Shown here: positions 36,104 through 49,522 of the stretch, piece by piece
How the letters are laid out: each line of letters begins with the position of its first letter
How positions within the stretch are numbered: position 1 is the first letter of the stretch
Origin: Paracyclopina nana
Taxonomy: Eukaryota > Arthropoda > Copepoda > Cyclopoida > Cyclopettidae
DNA: 64,000 nt
Assembly (NCBI GenBank): GCA_019096065.1
Contig: JAGUCH010000009.1
Coordinates: 1,932,001-1,996,000, forward strand
Reading direction: 5' to 3'
Notes under the pieces: generated by a model
What the model was told of the DNA's origin: nothing
Seen by the model: the letters and a program-made list of their open reading frames with translations, nothing else
The model's database searches: none
Translations under genes and position numbers: made by a program

Positions 36104-37135
36104 ATGTCCTTGCTGGAGAAAGACATGCAAACTGGAGCAGAAAATCTGACTTTTTGGGTTCAAGGTCAAATACTTGAAGACTTCTTCCAAGGACAACCTA
36201 GAATGATCGTAGGCTTTCAGTTGGTCACTCTGTCTTGCCAATTAGTGTCCTTTTTATTTGTACCTTGTATCATCTTTTATGAGTCTAACAGTGGGGATCC
36301 AATGAAGAGGACAATTCTCAACAAATTGGTTATTGGATTAGCATACACCGTACTGATCTTCAATTTGTTAGTCAACTCCTTTATGCAGCTAAGATTTTTC
36401 TCCTCCCAAGCTCTTGGGTACAACATCACTTTGTTTGCCTTCGAATTGCCAAAAACCATTTTGGCCAACATTGGTGTCCTCTTTTGCACTGAATACATTA
36501 TCCTCCGATACCTCACCATTTGCTACTGGAAAAGAGCTCCACCGCCAATCAATGAGGATTTTTTCTTTTTCTTCTTGGCTACTCTCAATGTTTGTCTCTC
36601 TAATTTTTATGGAATCCTTCAAACTTCAGGAGAGATTGTGTCCAAAGATTTGATGTTCATGTTGACAGGGAACATTCCAGAGGAAGACCTTCCGCTCATT
36701 TGGTAAGAACTCAAATTTTAAACGACAACCGAAATGCTTCATCAGAACTTTTTCATTAGCGTTTTTGACTTGCTTGCACTCAACATGTTAATTTTGTTTG
36801 TAACCTTGGAAGTGCATATCTACAGAAAGAAGCGAAAGCTGTTTCCCCTGGGAGTGGAGCACCACAACCAAAATTCTCTTTACAACAACTCGGGGAGCAA
36901 CAAGCAGATCAGGACAACATTTGCGTATGTTATGAGCATGATCATCATGGCTGTAGTGATAGTGGCTTTCTTTTGGAGTCCCAAAAATGGAGTGTCTGGC
37001 ATGGTGCTCAAAATTGCACTAAAATACTACCTCCTAGTCATTGAGTTCTCCATAGTAGCCCCCATTTCACTCATAATAGAAAATCCAAGCATCATAAAAT
37101 TCTGCTGCAATACTCTTCAGCAGTTAGTTCAATGA
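36104..37135 (+). CDS. Orphan seven-transmembrane receptor, divergent family
   Basis: Two exons (36104-36702 and 36760-37135) give 975 nt, 324 aa. The second exon starts at cattag|CG: the closer-looking AG at CATCAG would create an in-frame stop. An upstream in-frame ATG at 36047 would add 19 residues. Seven hydrophobic segments are visible, from IVGFQLVTLSCQLVSFLFV to YLLVIEFSIVAPISLI. TM1-TM2 are joined by MKRTILNKLV, and a basic loop (YRKKRK) follows TM5. It lacks a DRY motif and NPxxY. It looks related in layout to the intronless gene at 43640. Receptor class and ligand cannot be assigned; a lineage-expanded chemosensory or peptide receptor is possible. Confidence 0.7.
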
Positions 37136-37173
37136 ATAATCCAGAATGAGCATGTCTCTTCAAATATATCGCA

Positions 37174-40100
37174 TTATTGGGGATTTTTTGTTAATTCACT
37201 AAGAGCATGAGAAGCTTTGCCTCCAAGGATTTTGCTCTTGATAACCCAAAGCGAATTTCTTGCACTAACATCAGCATCCAAGGGGATATCAGAGAGGCCC
37301 TCGTAGCTCAAAAGACTGTTGATCTCCACTTTGGCCATTAAGTCCACCATTTTGGAGCCTCTCGAGGGCTTCTTTATGTCTAGCCTTGATTTCAGGCTTT
37401 GGCTAATAGAGGCCACGATTTCTGGACAGATGAGGCTCTGATCCTGCCTGGACATGGCAGAAATGATGGCTAGTTGAGGGCCCACAAAAAAGTGTCCAGG
37501 TCTCTCGATTTGCCATTGGAGTTGGAAGGCAGCAATCCAAAAGGCTAAGAGTAGGTCAAGCTTTTCGTGGCTAGCACACTCGTAGAGTAGAGATCCCATC
37601 ACTTCCTCATACTTGTTTGAGTTTGCAGCTGGTGTATTTTCCTGGCGAACAAAGGCCTTGGCAAAGCAACTCACTCCAGGCTCCGAGGAAAACGAGGCCA
37701 GCAAGGCTGATGAGGCAGACAGACTCCAATGAAATGAAGTATCTTGAGTCAAGACTTGAGCTGTCAACGACCGAAATCCCTTTGGATCCTCCTCATATGA
37801 CAAACAGCCGGCCTTCTTTTTTACTCTCAAAAGGCCGTGGCCTTCATTGAGCAATCTGCGAAGAGATTCCAAGTCGTCAAAGGTCACTTTGTGGTATCTC
37901 TCATCATCAATGCTGATTCTCTTCAAGAGATGCAGCTCTGGTAACATACACGGTGCTTTCACCCTCAAATTGAAAGCATCATACCACATTGTCTCTCGAA
38001 ATTCAATGCTCACGTGAGCGAAAACCTGGAATGAAAAGATAAACTTCCATTGCATGAATTTAATGGCTCACGCAGCACAACTTACATTTTTGTTGGTACT
38101 TATGTCCTTCGGTATCAAAAGCCTAGGCTCAGCCGCTAAAACGTACAAGTGTCGCAGAGCCTGGAGGTGATAGCGATTGTCATTGGAGTGAGTTGGGAAT
38201 TTGGGGAAAAATGCAGCCACCAAAGCTGCAACTGACTCAGGCTTGGTATTCAGAGTGAATCGTCCTCCGCCCAAAAATAATAGCCCCAAGCCCATATGCA
38301 AAGCCATGTGTGACCCATAGGTGACAGTTGAATGTATGTTGGGTCCAACTCGTGACCTCAAGAATCGGACCAATCGAATCACATCAAGGTCACCTGTGCC
38401 AGCCATGACCAGTGACAAAGACAAGACAAGTATACATATTGTCTGTTCCATCGTAGCCTTTCCTGCGAGCTCAGCCACGGACCTCTTGGAAATGGCGAGC
38501 AACTTTTTGGTCATTCCATAGAGGGCCTTAAAGGCAGCTTTGTTGGCCGTGCCAGCAAACCTCATGCCCATGGCCAAAGAGGCTCCGGCCACCAAATTGC
38601 AGTAAGCTTGATTGATAGTCTCGTAATCAATGTTCGAGTTCTCGTCATCACTTGGCCTCACCATGCAATGAGGCCTTATTGTGGCCGGAACATGAGACAC
38701 AATCCACTCTGTGCTTGGCAATATTTCGTCCCACATGATGAGGCCCCTGGCTAAAGTTCTTAACATCAAAAAGTCTGGCCTGACAAACTCGAGCAAAAAA
38801 CGAGAATCGGGAGCCTCCAACCACGAGGCCACTCGGGCGTTGCCTGACCTGAAAAACATCAGACCAAGAGCCAATGTGGCACCTGGACTGGTCACGTCAA
38901 TATTGATAGTATCGCCCTCTTGCACTTGGTACGAAGGAGATCGAAACTTGCTGCGGCCTCCACAGAGAGTTTCTGGCCTCGGGCCTCCAACCATATGGTA
39001 AAAAAGGCTTTCGGGAAGATTGAGATCCCTGAGTGCTCCATTGGAGAGAGATTCTCCCTGGCCAAGGGTAATCATTCCAAGGGCTAGTCCAGCTGCCAAT
39101 GAGTAGCTCTCACGATCGGTGCAATTTTCCAATTCTGGACCAGGGGGACGTCCAAGCTCCCCCAAGCAAACTTCAGCCATATGCCTGTGCCCAGTGCCTT
39201 GGTACAAAAGGCCAAGTCCAACCAGACCTGCAACTTGTGTGGTGTGCGACAATGGCAATTCCGTGGCAGTTGGGGGCAATAAAGCTTCCAATTGGGTGGA
39301 TATCTTCTTGGTGGCTAAAATATCCATGCTTCCTCTCTTGGCAGCAGACATGCCCAAAAGCAAGCCAATCGATATCATTTCATTGCCTCGAATCTAACAT
39401 ATATATCATTAAAGAATTTCTTCATAAGTAATAAATAGAGAGAGCTTACCAAGTAGTCGAAGGATTCAAGCTTGCCAAGCTTCGCTAGATGGCCGTTCAG
39501 GCCTAAGGCCATGAGAAAGCCTCCATGTTCCACCTGGTCATTGGGGTTGCCTGCACCATTTGGGGATTCTTTGGGTTTGTTGAAAGTGATCCACGTGGAA
39601 TCAATGATCTCATTGACGTCACTTGGCACACGAAGACCAGCAGCTACTCCGTTATGGAAAGAAGGCCAATGATCCATGTGGGGCACTACATCAATATGGT
39701 CCATTTCGACAGTCGTTCCTCTGGGAGGAGCCTTGCCATTCAGGCAAAGCTTGGGAATAGAAACGGGCTCAGTGGGCAAAGGAAAGGCTGTTTGAAAGGC
39801 CAAAGCACCGCGGCCTACAGGCAAGGCCATTGTTCTTATGCACAGGCTTTGGAGGTTCCTCTCTTGCTCCTCAACGAAATCATGATCAGAGACACCTGGC
39901 TTTTGCTGCACTCCAATAATCACAGGCCTGGCAGATTGGAGCAATTTGCGAACTTCGGAAACTCTTCGGTCCTTTGGCCACCTCAAACGAGCAATTTCGC
40001 TGTCTTCAATGTCATCAAGGCCGTCATCGACATAGCCTTCATTGGCAGGAGATTCGACCATTTTCTGAGGCTCCAAAGATGACGTTTTTGATGGATCAAG

Positions 40101-42871
40101 CTCAGGCCTTCCGATTAGGACATACGCTTTGGGGTTCAAGAGTCCACCTGGAGGTGGCGAGATTCTGCACTCGTAAATGGAGGCTAATATTGGTAAAATG
40201 AATCCGATAGGAATGCTCTGAACTGCCCACCAATTGTAGCCTCTATCCACGAGGAAATCCACAATTCGACCAGCTTTATGCTTGGTCGCCTCCAAAGCTT
40301 TCTTCCGTGCAATTGAGGACTCTGAGGAAAATACGTCTCTGCAATAGTCCTCTGTTTGGACTAATTTGCCTTTGGCAGCGAAAAGGGCGAACACAAGGAG
40401 AATATCTTGCGTTCGATCAGTGACTCCACAAATGATGGGGAATTTGGGCCTTTTTAGCGGCTTGTTCAACAATATGGCTTCTAAGGTTGGAAAGATGCTC
40501 GGTGGGCATGTGTCATGGCCGAAAAGATCAGACGTCTTGATTTTCTCCTGGATTTGGCCAGTTTTGGCCTTGGACGAATCCATGTGGCATACGGTGGGGA
40601 AATCCCTCCAATAATGTTGAACAAAGGCTTCAAGGCCAAGATCAGCAGCGATTCTCGAAAGGAGAGACGCCAAAAGGGGACAATAGTTCCAGCAAAATTT
40701 GTTGAGTTTGCAGTCTTCAAACAGCAAATGCAAAGCCATGAAAACTTTGCAAATGTACGGGAACAAAGGCGATTCTTTGTTGATCACCTGTTGGAATTGG
40801 GAGCCTTTGTTGCTGTTGTCCAGCGGATCCGGTGAGATGTAGTCGATTCCCAGAACAAATGACAATTGTTGCCCAGATTCGTAGTGAGTATTAGTAGCCA
40901 GAAGGTATTGCCAATCTCCGTCACAGCCCTAGGAAAGGAGCAAACCAAAATAGAAAATTCAGCTTTTTCAGGAAGCCAATCAGGGACATTAGCTCAGAGA
41001 AAAAGTACTCTTACATCATCAGAATGTTTCATTTTCTTAGATGAGCACGGTGACGACATTGACGAGTCTCTTGACGCAGTAGCCGATGGAAAACCCTCAG
41101 TGGAAAAATTGATGCTCTCTGTATGGTATCCCATAAGCTTCATAATGCACCTAAAATGCAGGCAGTATTAAAAATGTTTTTGCTTCTTGACCATAGTAGG
41201 CCTTAGGCTAGCTTTTTCATAGAGATAATACGTACTTGGCGAACATGTTCCATTCCTGAGCATTGCTTATGCTCGAAGGTCCGGGGGAGTTACGCAAACT
41301 GTACCATTCTGCCAAAAGAACTGAACAGGTCTCTCCCAAAGCCGATTTCATGGCCTTGAAGCATCTCCCTATGAGGCTAGAAGAGTAGGTCTTGGGCAAA
41401 GCCAAGCGAACGAATGCACCATTGTTGTACTCCAAACATGCAGTGCTATCAAGCACTCCGTGCAGGAATTTTACTGTAGGTGTCTTGACCTCCGAGCTGA
41501 CAGGAGAGAGAAGAACGGAATCATCTGAGAAAAACTTGGGGTCCAAAGCTGAAGCCGGCCTAGATGAGGTCACAATGTTTTGGCTATTGCTACTATCTAT
41601 GTGCAAGGTGGCAATTTCCTGAGCAATGTGAGACATTTGCACACTAGGACTATAGTTGAAATGAACGCCACAAACTCGCACAGCTCCAGAATATAGGCTG
41701 AGCCTGCTTTGATGGTCAAGGGTCAAAATCATGCCGAGCTCATGACACGGAGTAGCATCTGCCAAATCCGGAATAACGCTCAGGGTGAGTCCAAACTCGA
41801 GTATGTCCGGATCATATTCAAGGATATGAAGACCGTTCTTCAAGAAGGCTAGATACTGCTTGCCCACGAGGTCAATAGCCGTAAAGACTTTTCTGCTTGG
41901 ACCAGCTCCACACTGATGTGGTTCGGTCCAAAGGTGCTCCAAGCAGAGGCTTAGATCAGGTGGCTGAGGTTCTTCCGGATTTCGGATTTGTTGGCCTTCA
42001 TTGGCCCCAGCTGTAGAGGCCAAAAGGAGTGAATTAAGCCTGGACTTGGCCACTGAAGGAGAACGGCAAATTCTGCCCAAACTGTTGTTTGGCGTTGGTC
42101 TGGCTGAAGATCTGGCCTCCATTGAGATCGATCTTGAATTGGGAGTGACACTGAACGATGACAACAATCTGCTTGAACTGTTCTTGAAACTGTGCCTCAT
42201 CATTGGCGTGCCAATGACATCAGTGACATTAGCGAGATCTTCCTCATCACATTTTCGGAGCTTCCAAATTGAGTGAAGGCCACAATCGTTGTCATAGGTG
42301 ACCACCAACGAGTTGGAGCTGAGCAATTTGATCACATTCCTCCGGCCTCGACGCCACTCCACCATTTGAGCACCTTTTTTCGCCACGATTCGAGTAAAGT
42401 CCTCGAGGGGATGGTGTAGGGCCAACAGCTGGGGCATATTCGTAGCCTCAGCCACCGTGACATTTCCCTCTAGAACAAGACCGAACGCTGAGGACCAGAC
42501 CCGACCCAAAGGCAAAGGCAATGCCACCAAGAATTCTTCTCCATCTGGAGAATAGATGCGGAGACGGCTTGATTCTCGAATTACAATGTAAGTTCCCTGT
42601 GTTTCGTCGAAATTCGTGAATAAGCTTTGTAAGCATGGATTCTCGCCTAAAAGTTTTTAATTAAGATTGGTCAAATTCTTTGAAAGCAAGAAACGGGCTT
42701 TTGAGTACCGGAAAGTGCCTTGACAGTTTTGCCGGAGTGCCTCACTTCCACACAGTTTCCTTTGCGCCATAACTCTTCTTGAACTTGGTAGCCATCACAA
42801 TCATGCTGACGGATGTCATCCCGGACCCAGCCTCCACCCAGCACCTCCTCCACGACATTGGCGCTGATCAT
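37174..42871 (-). CDS. Anapc1: Anaphase-promoting complex subunit 1
   Basis: Six exons (42871-42709, 42646-41236, 41150-41015, 40928-39450, 39393-38086, 38025-37174) give 5349 nt, 1782 aa (human about 1,944). The N-terminal WD-like part has PELCIDHLWTE-type text (DLSLCLEHLWTEPHQC). The middle has DDGLDDIEDSEIARLRWP, RKLLQSARPV, RTMALPVGRGALAFQ, SFHNGVAAGLRV and GFLMALGLNGHLAKL. The PC-repeat toroid follows with LLLGMSAAKRGSMDI, VGLGLLYQGTGHRHMAEV, CTDRESYSLAAGLALGM, SPSYQVQEGDTINIDVTSPG and SNDNRYHLQALRHLYVLAAE. APC1 is the scaffold of the cell-cycle E3 ligase APC/C in the nucleus. The start at 42871 is the only ATG in the first exon; it lies 68 bp from a hAT MITE. The 3' end nearly touches the 7TM gene (38 bp between stops). 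Confidence 0.97.
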
Positions 42872-42930
42872 TTCAGTGCGCAAAATTCAAATATTTTTAG
42901 CTTTCGGTTTGTTTACATTTTTGCCGCTCT

Positions 42931-42938
42931 GTGCTCAC
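42931..42938. repeat. Target site duplication of the hAT MITE, left copy
   Basis: GTGCTCAC, repeated exactly at 43430-43437 on the other side of the element. Confidence 0.92.
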
Positions 42939-43429
42939 TAGTGATGGAACGAGTTTCAGCTTGGCTTGAAAGCTTGAAGCTTAAACCCAGCTTGAGCTAC
43001 ATAAGCAAAAAGCTTGGGATCGCTCGAACCAAATTTTGAAAAGCTTGAAAAAGCTTGAACCCAAAAATGCAAAGCTTGAAAAAGCTTGACACCAAAAAAT
43101 TTCAAAACTTTATCCATTTTTAATCAAAACAAAAAAGGGCTGATGTTAAAATTAACAAATACTTGAGGGAGTGAAGTGCTTAAATCTAAGTTAAAGCTAT
43201 TTCTGTCATTTTTTGTGCTTTTGGGGTAATTTTGTCAAATCTGGTGACTAATCGCCATTTTTTATGTTTACACACAAAAAAATTGAAAAGCTTGAAAAAA
43301 GCTTGAAATGTGAAATTTTGAGCTTGAAAAAGCTTGATAATAATTTTCAAAAGCTTGGGATCGCTCGAACACTTTTCAAAAAGCTTGAAGCTTGATCAAG
43401 CTGAAAATTTCCGGCTCGTTCCATCACTA
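42939..43429. mobile_element. Non-autonomous hAT MITE, 491 bp
   Basis: Terminal inverted repeats TAGTGATGGAACGAG (42939-42953) and its exact complement (43415-43429) are flanked by a perfect 8-bp target duplication GTGCTCAC (42931-42938 and 43430-43437). An 8-bp duplication and TAGTGATGG ends are hallmarks of the hAT superfamily. The interior has no transposase frame but ten or more AAGCTTG motifs in both halves, plus a repeated AAGCTTGGGATCGCTCGAAC, like the subterminal transposase-binding repeats of hAT elements. Confidence 0.92.
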
Positions 43430-43437
43430 GTGCTCAC
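43430..43437. repeat. Target site duplication of the hAT MITE, right copy
   Basis: GTGCTCAC, identical to 42931-42938. Confidence 0.92.
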
Positions 43438-43639
43438 GCTCAATTGGCGGAAAATTCTTTTCACTCGTTTCGCAACCTCGCATAAAAATAACTCATTAGG
43501 AATAACGACGCATTTACGATTTACCAACGCCGAAAAACAAAAGCATAGCAAGTATGTTTGTTTTCTCTTCCATAAATGGTTGCCATGATTTTGAGGATCA
43601 AAACACGCAGATTCAATCGTACTCAGAGTTTGAGCGAAG

Positions 43640-44485
43640 ATGGTCTCTTGGTCGCTTAAAGCTGGATTTATGGCTTATGCTGTCGTTTCAAGCTCCTTGC
43701 TGCACGTTTTATGGAGCTACATAAAAAGCAAAGCCATTGGCAGGCAAACTTTGCTGGATTTGATGACCAAAGATATCATACGAATTGGACAGATCAACCT
43801 GCTCTTCATGACAGCTATTGTTTTGGTTGGGGATCTCTTTACGCCGATTCCAGACATGGTTGCGATTCCCATCTGTTTAATCATCTATGTCCTTGGGCTC
43901 ATCATGTTTATAGCCATCCTGGAATACATCGTTTTGAGGCTTCTCCTCATTTACAAGGGGGAAAGCTTAAACGAAACGGATGACCTACTTGTCATCCGGA
44001 TGACAAGGCTTGCCACCTGCGTCGTAGCCTGCGTTCTCACCTTCATCGATAATTATCCATTAAACCGAGTCTACGTCAATGGTTACTACATCGAGCTTTC
44101 CAAAAAAGAGGCAACTAATATGGATTACCAAGATAACAAAGCAGCCCTCACATTGCTCCTTCTAACTGACTTTGTGCTTTTGGTCTTCAGCCAGATAAAA
44201 ATCGAGAAGGATAACTCTGAGGCTTTCCAAAATGAGGCATCCGGAGCAAACAGCACCAATCGCTACGAAGTGGGCACGGTTAGGATTATTCTATTGATAG
44301 GATCCCTCTACTTTTTGTCAATCCTGATCTGGTCTCGCACGATCCACAGAAGGCCAGAAAATATCTTCCCCATGTCATTGAGCCTTGGCACTATCGGCTA
44401 CGTAATCGTCCCCTTGGTGTTCATCATGCGGAATGGAAGCATCAGAGCCTACATCAAGCAAAAGTATTGCTGGTGGCTCCAATAG
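43640..44485 (+). CDS. Intronless orphan seven-transmembrane receptor
   Basis: A single open frame of 846 nt, 281 aa, with ATG in a good context (gcgaagATGG). Seven hydrophobic segments: about residues 9-27, 47-66, 70-98, 118-133, 158-176, 203-220 and 232-252. GRQTLLDLMTKDI joins TM1 and TM2, like the MKRTILNKLV segment of the gene at 36104. The third intracellular side is acidic with N-glycosylation-type motifs, and the C-tail is short (IKQKYCWWLQ). No DRY or NPxxY signature. AATAAA at 44590-44595 fits its 3' end. Membership of the same divergent orphan family is inferred from topology and linker spacing, not from strong identity. Confidence 0.7.
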   Translation: MVSWSLKAGFMAYAVVSSSLLHVLWSYIKSKAIGRQTLLDLMTKDIIRIGQINLLFMTAIVLVGDLFTPIPDMVAIPICLIIYVLGLIMFIAILEYIVLRLLLIYKGESLNETDDLLVIRMTRLATCVVACVLTFIDNYPLNRVYVNGYYIELSKKEATNMDYQDNKAALTLLLLTDFVLLVFSQIKIEKDNSEAFQNEASGANSTNRYEVGTVRIILLIGSLYFLSILIWSRTIHRRPENIFPMSLSLGTIGYVIVPLVFIMRNGSIRAYIKQKYCWWLQ

Positions 44486-44589
44486 TCAACCAATTTGGCA
44501 CGAGTATTTATTTCTTTAGAAAAAGTGTAGTAGTTGTCAAAGGTGGAGAAATGTACTATAATAGTGTTTTACTGTGTGTAGCGCAGCGT

Positions 44590-44595
44590 AATAAA
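44590..44595 (+). promoter_or_regulatory. Polyadenylation signal AATAAA of the intronless 7TM gene
   Basis: The hexamer is 105 nt after the receptor stop and 54 nt before the stop of the convergent KLF gene. Confidence 0.6.
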
Positions 44596-44648
44596 GCCTT
44601 CATATTGTTGTACGAACTAGGAGGAAAATCTTCTAGACTTGATTGACT

Positions 44649-47675
<3,027 letters not shown>

Positions 47676-47906
47676 ATTGAATCATCGCGTTTTTGGCACA
47701 ACAATTAATCTTGAGTTGTCACATACTGAAGTCGAGTCCGTTTTGCATGTATTTGTACAAATGTGAAGAACTATGAGCAGATGTGCACGTGCGTGCGAGC
47801 GTGGTGCTCTTTGGCGTAATACTAAACACATTTTTGTATGACTTCACATATGAGCCCGGATCGGCGCACGTTAGGGGCCTTACAAGGAATTCTTCGCTAT
47901 GCCCTA

Positions 47907-48427
47907 CTGCCGTTTACCTTTAAGCCCATTCATATATGCTTCGGTCAGAGAGGAACGACGACGGATCGTGACACGTTCTGAATGATGATCGCTTATTTTT
48001 TATGTTATTTTTGGGCTGAAAGCAATAACTTTTTACCTTGGTGCTAAGTTCAAAGATGTACTTTTTTAAGCTTTGCAAGAGCTTATGTAATGAGCAAGAC
48101 AATTTTCAGCTTTTGATCGAGTTAAGATGCAGCTTAACTTTTCTCTCGCATGAATAATTTTGGTTTATTAGCTTGAAAAGGAAATCGGTAAAGTATATTG
48201 AACACTGTACTTGTTTAAATAGAAAAAGTAAGTATTTCGGTAAGTTTTTGCTGATTTTAATTGAATTTTTTTAATAAAAAGAGGCATATTACGTGATGTC
48301 AAAGTAGCATTGAGAAAAGTTGATTTCAACTTAATTGAAGCCTTAGTTAATGGGTGATGCGTGCGTCAAGAACAAAGGCTATTTTGCATAAATCACCCAC
48401 TGGGCGGGCTTTAAAGGTAAACGGCAG
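47907..48427. mobile_element. TA-flanked inverted-repeat element (MITE-like), 521 bp
   Basis: The ends CTGCCGTTTACCTTTAA (47907-47923) and their complement (to 48427) form inverted repeats of about 21 bp, continuing into GCCC after a one-base offset. A TA dinucleotide flanks each end (47905-47906, 48428-48429), as in Tc1/mariner-type insertions. There is no transposase frame. The element starts about 230 bp upstream of the KLF start codon, so it lies in the KLF promoter or 5' UTR. Confidence 0.65.
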
Positions 48428-48944
48428 TAGAGCTCATCTTCTTGGAGTGTTGCGAACTGGCGCTGGATACAGCCTGTCCGGGCAATTCGGCCACTGAATC
48501 CAAGTCAACAGCAAGGCTCCAAATTGGAACTGCCAATACTTGTGCGCCTCTTTGTCGTCGTCGTGAGCCAACTTGCACTCGCGGCGGAGATTTGAACGCC
48601 ACCATCTTCTTCAAAAACCCAAAAGAGCTTTTTTAAGCCTCGGAATTTCCACTGCACTCGCGGCGCGTTGTTGGCATCCCAATTCCTCATCTTGGCCACT
48701 GCCAAATGATCAATTTAATGCTGGTGATGCCTAAGCTCCTCCAATCGATTTTTGGCAAATTGTACGTACACGGGCATTATATGCCGTATTTGGTTAGAGT
48801 TGATGCAATTTGAGGCAACTTCTTCATGTTAAGCCCGGAAGAAGTCCACCAACTCGAAACTTGCAGTCCATATGCGGAATTGTGGTCGTGAATTGAATGT
48901 TTGCGCTTTAAAAAATTATTTAAGGCGCACGGGTCAGAATTGAT

Positions 48945-48960
48945 GCTGCGCATGCGCAGC
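48945..48960. promoter_or_regulatory. Perfect 16-bp palindrome with an NRF1-type core
   Basis: GCTGCGCATGCGCAGC is a perfect palindrome containing TGCGCATGCGCA, the consensus of NRF1 (ewg in flies). It stands alone in AT-rich sequence, and no adjacent gene was identified. Confidence 0.45.
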
Positions 48961-49508
48961 AAAGTTTGTTGACATGGCCGGTACGCGAGCACCGAGTTGG
49001 TTTCAGCCGATTCAGTCTCAAAAGTAAATAAAGTGAGCGCGTGAAAAAGATCAAAGCAGAAATACACTCCAATCTTTGGTGCACGCGCGCGCAGTTTTTG
49101 ATAAAATTGCCCAAAAGATACAAGCCTCAAATTGTTATGACTCGAAAAGCAATTTTGAGCGAAGAATGCCAAGATCGCATAATCAAATGTTCGTTGAAGG
49201 TAAATGACTTGCTTCATTTTATTCACGCTGCATATGTAGCTTATACATAAAATCAGCCCTGACGACGACAAAAACGGTTGATTCCCAGCACATTATGGAA
49301 AAGTGGTTTATTACTGCTGCGCACAGTGGAATACGTACTATGGAATGATATTTATTTTTTCAAGCCAAGATGAAGGGGGCAAAAAGCTAAATTCCAACCG
49401 AGTTGCTAACTGTGTGTTTTGGGTATGCAGATGAGAGTATGAATGAACAGCCCGCCCGTCATTGATGCAGCTTTATTTCCACTATGGGGGAACCAAATGA
49501 GGAAAACT

Positions 49509-49522
49509 CGCATAGATGGCGC
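49509..49522 (+). promoter_or_regulatory. CTCF-like motif, moderate
   Basis: CGCATAGATGGCGC keeps the TAGATGGCGC core but matches the 5' part of the consensus less well than the other sites. Confidence 0.3.

Larger units (their letters stand above)
42872..43639. other. Divergent spacer APC1 / 7TM gene, mostly filled by a MITE
   Basis: The space between the two start codons is 768 bp, of which 507 bp are the hAT MITE plus its target duplications. Only about 59 bp remain on the APC1 side and about 200 bp on the receptor side for original promoter sequence. Confidence 0.7.

Noticed and set aside
36734-36759. Acceptor CATCAG|AAC for the second exon of the 7TM gene
   Set aside because: With the only good donor (TG|gtaaga) it produces an in-frame TGA; the acceptor at cattag|CG keeps the frame.
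48777-49271. 164-codon minus-strand open frame in the gene desert
   Set aside because: No domain, no coding-like composition and no splice partners were seen; a frame of this length can arise by chance in 14 kb.
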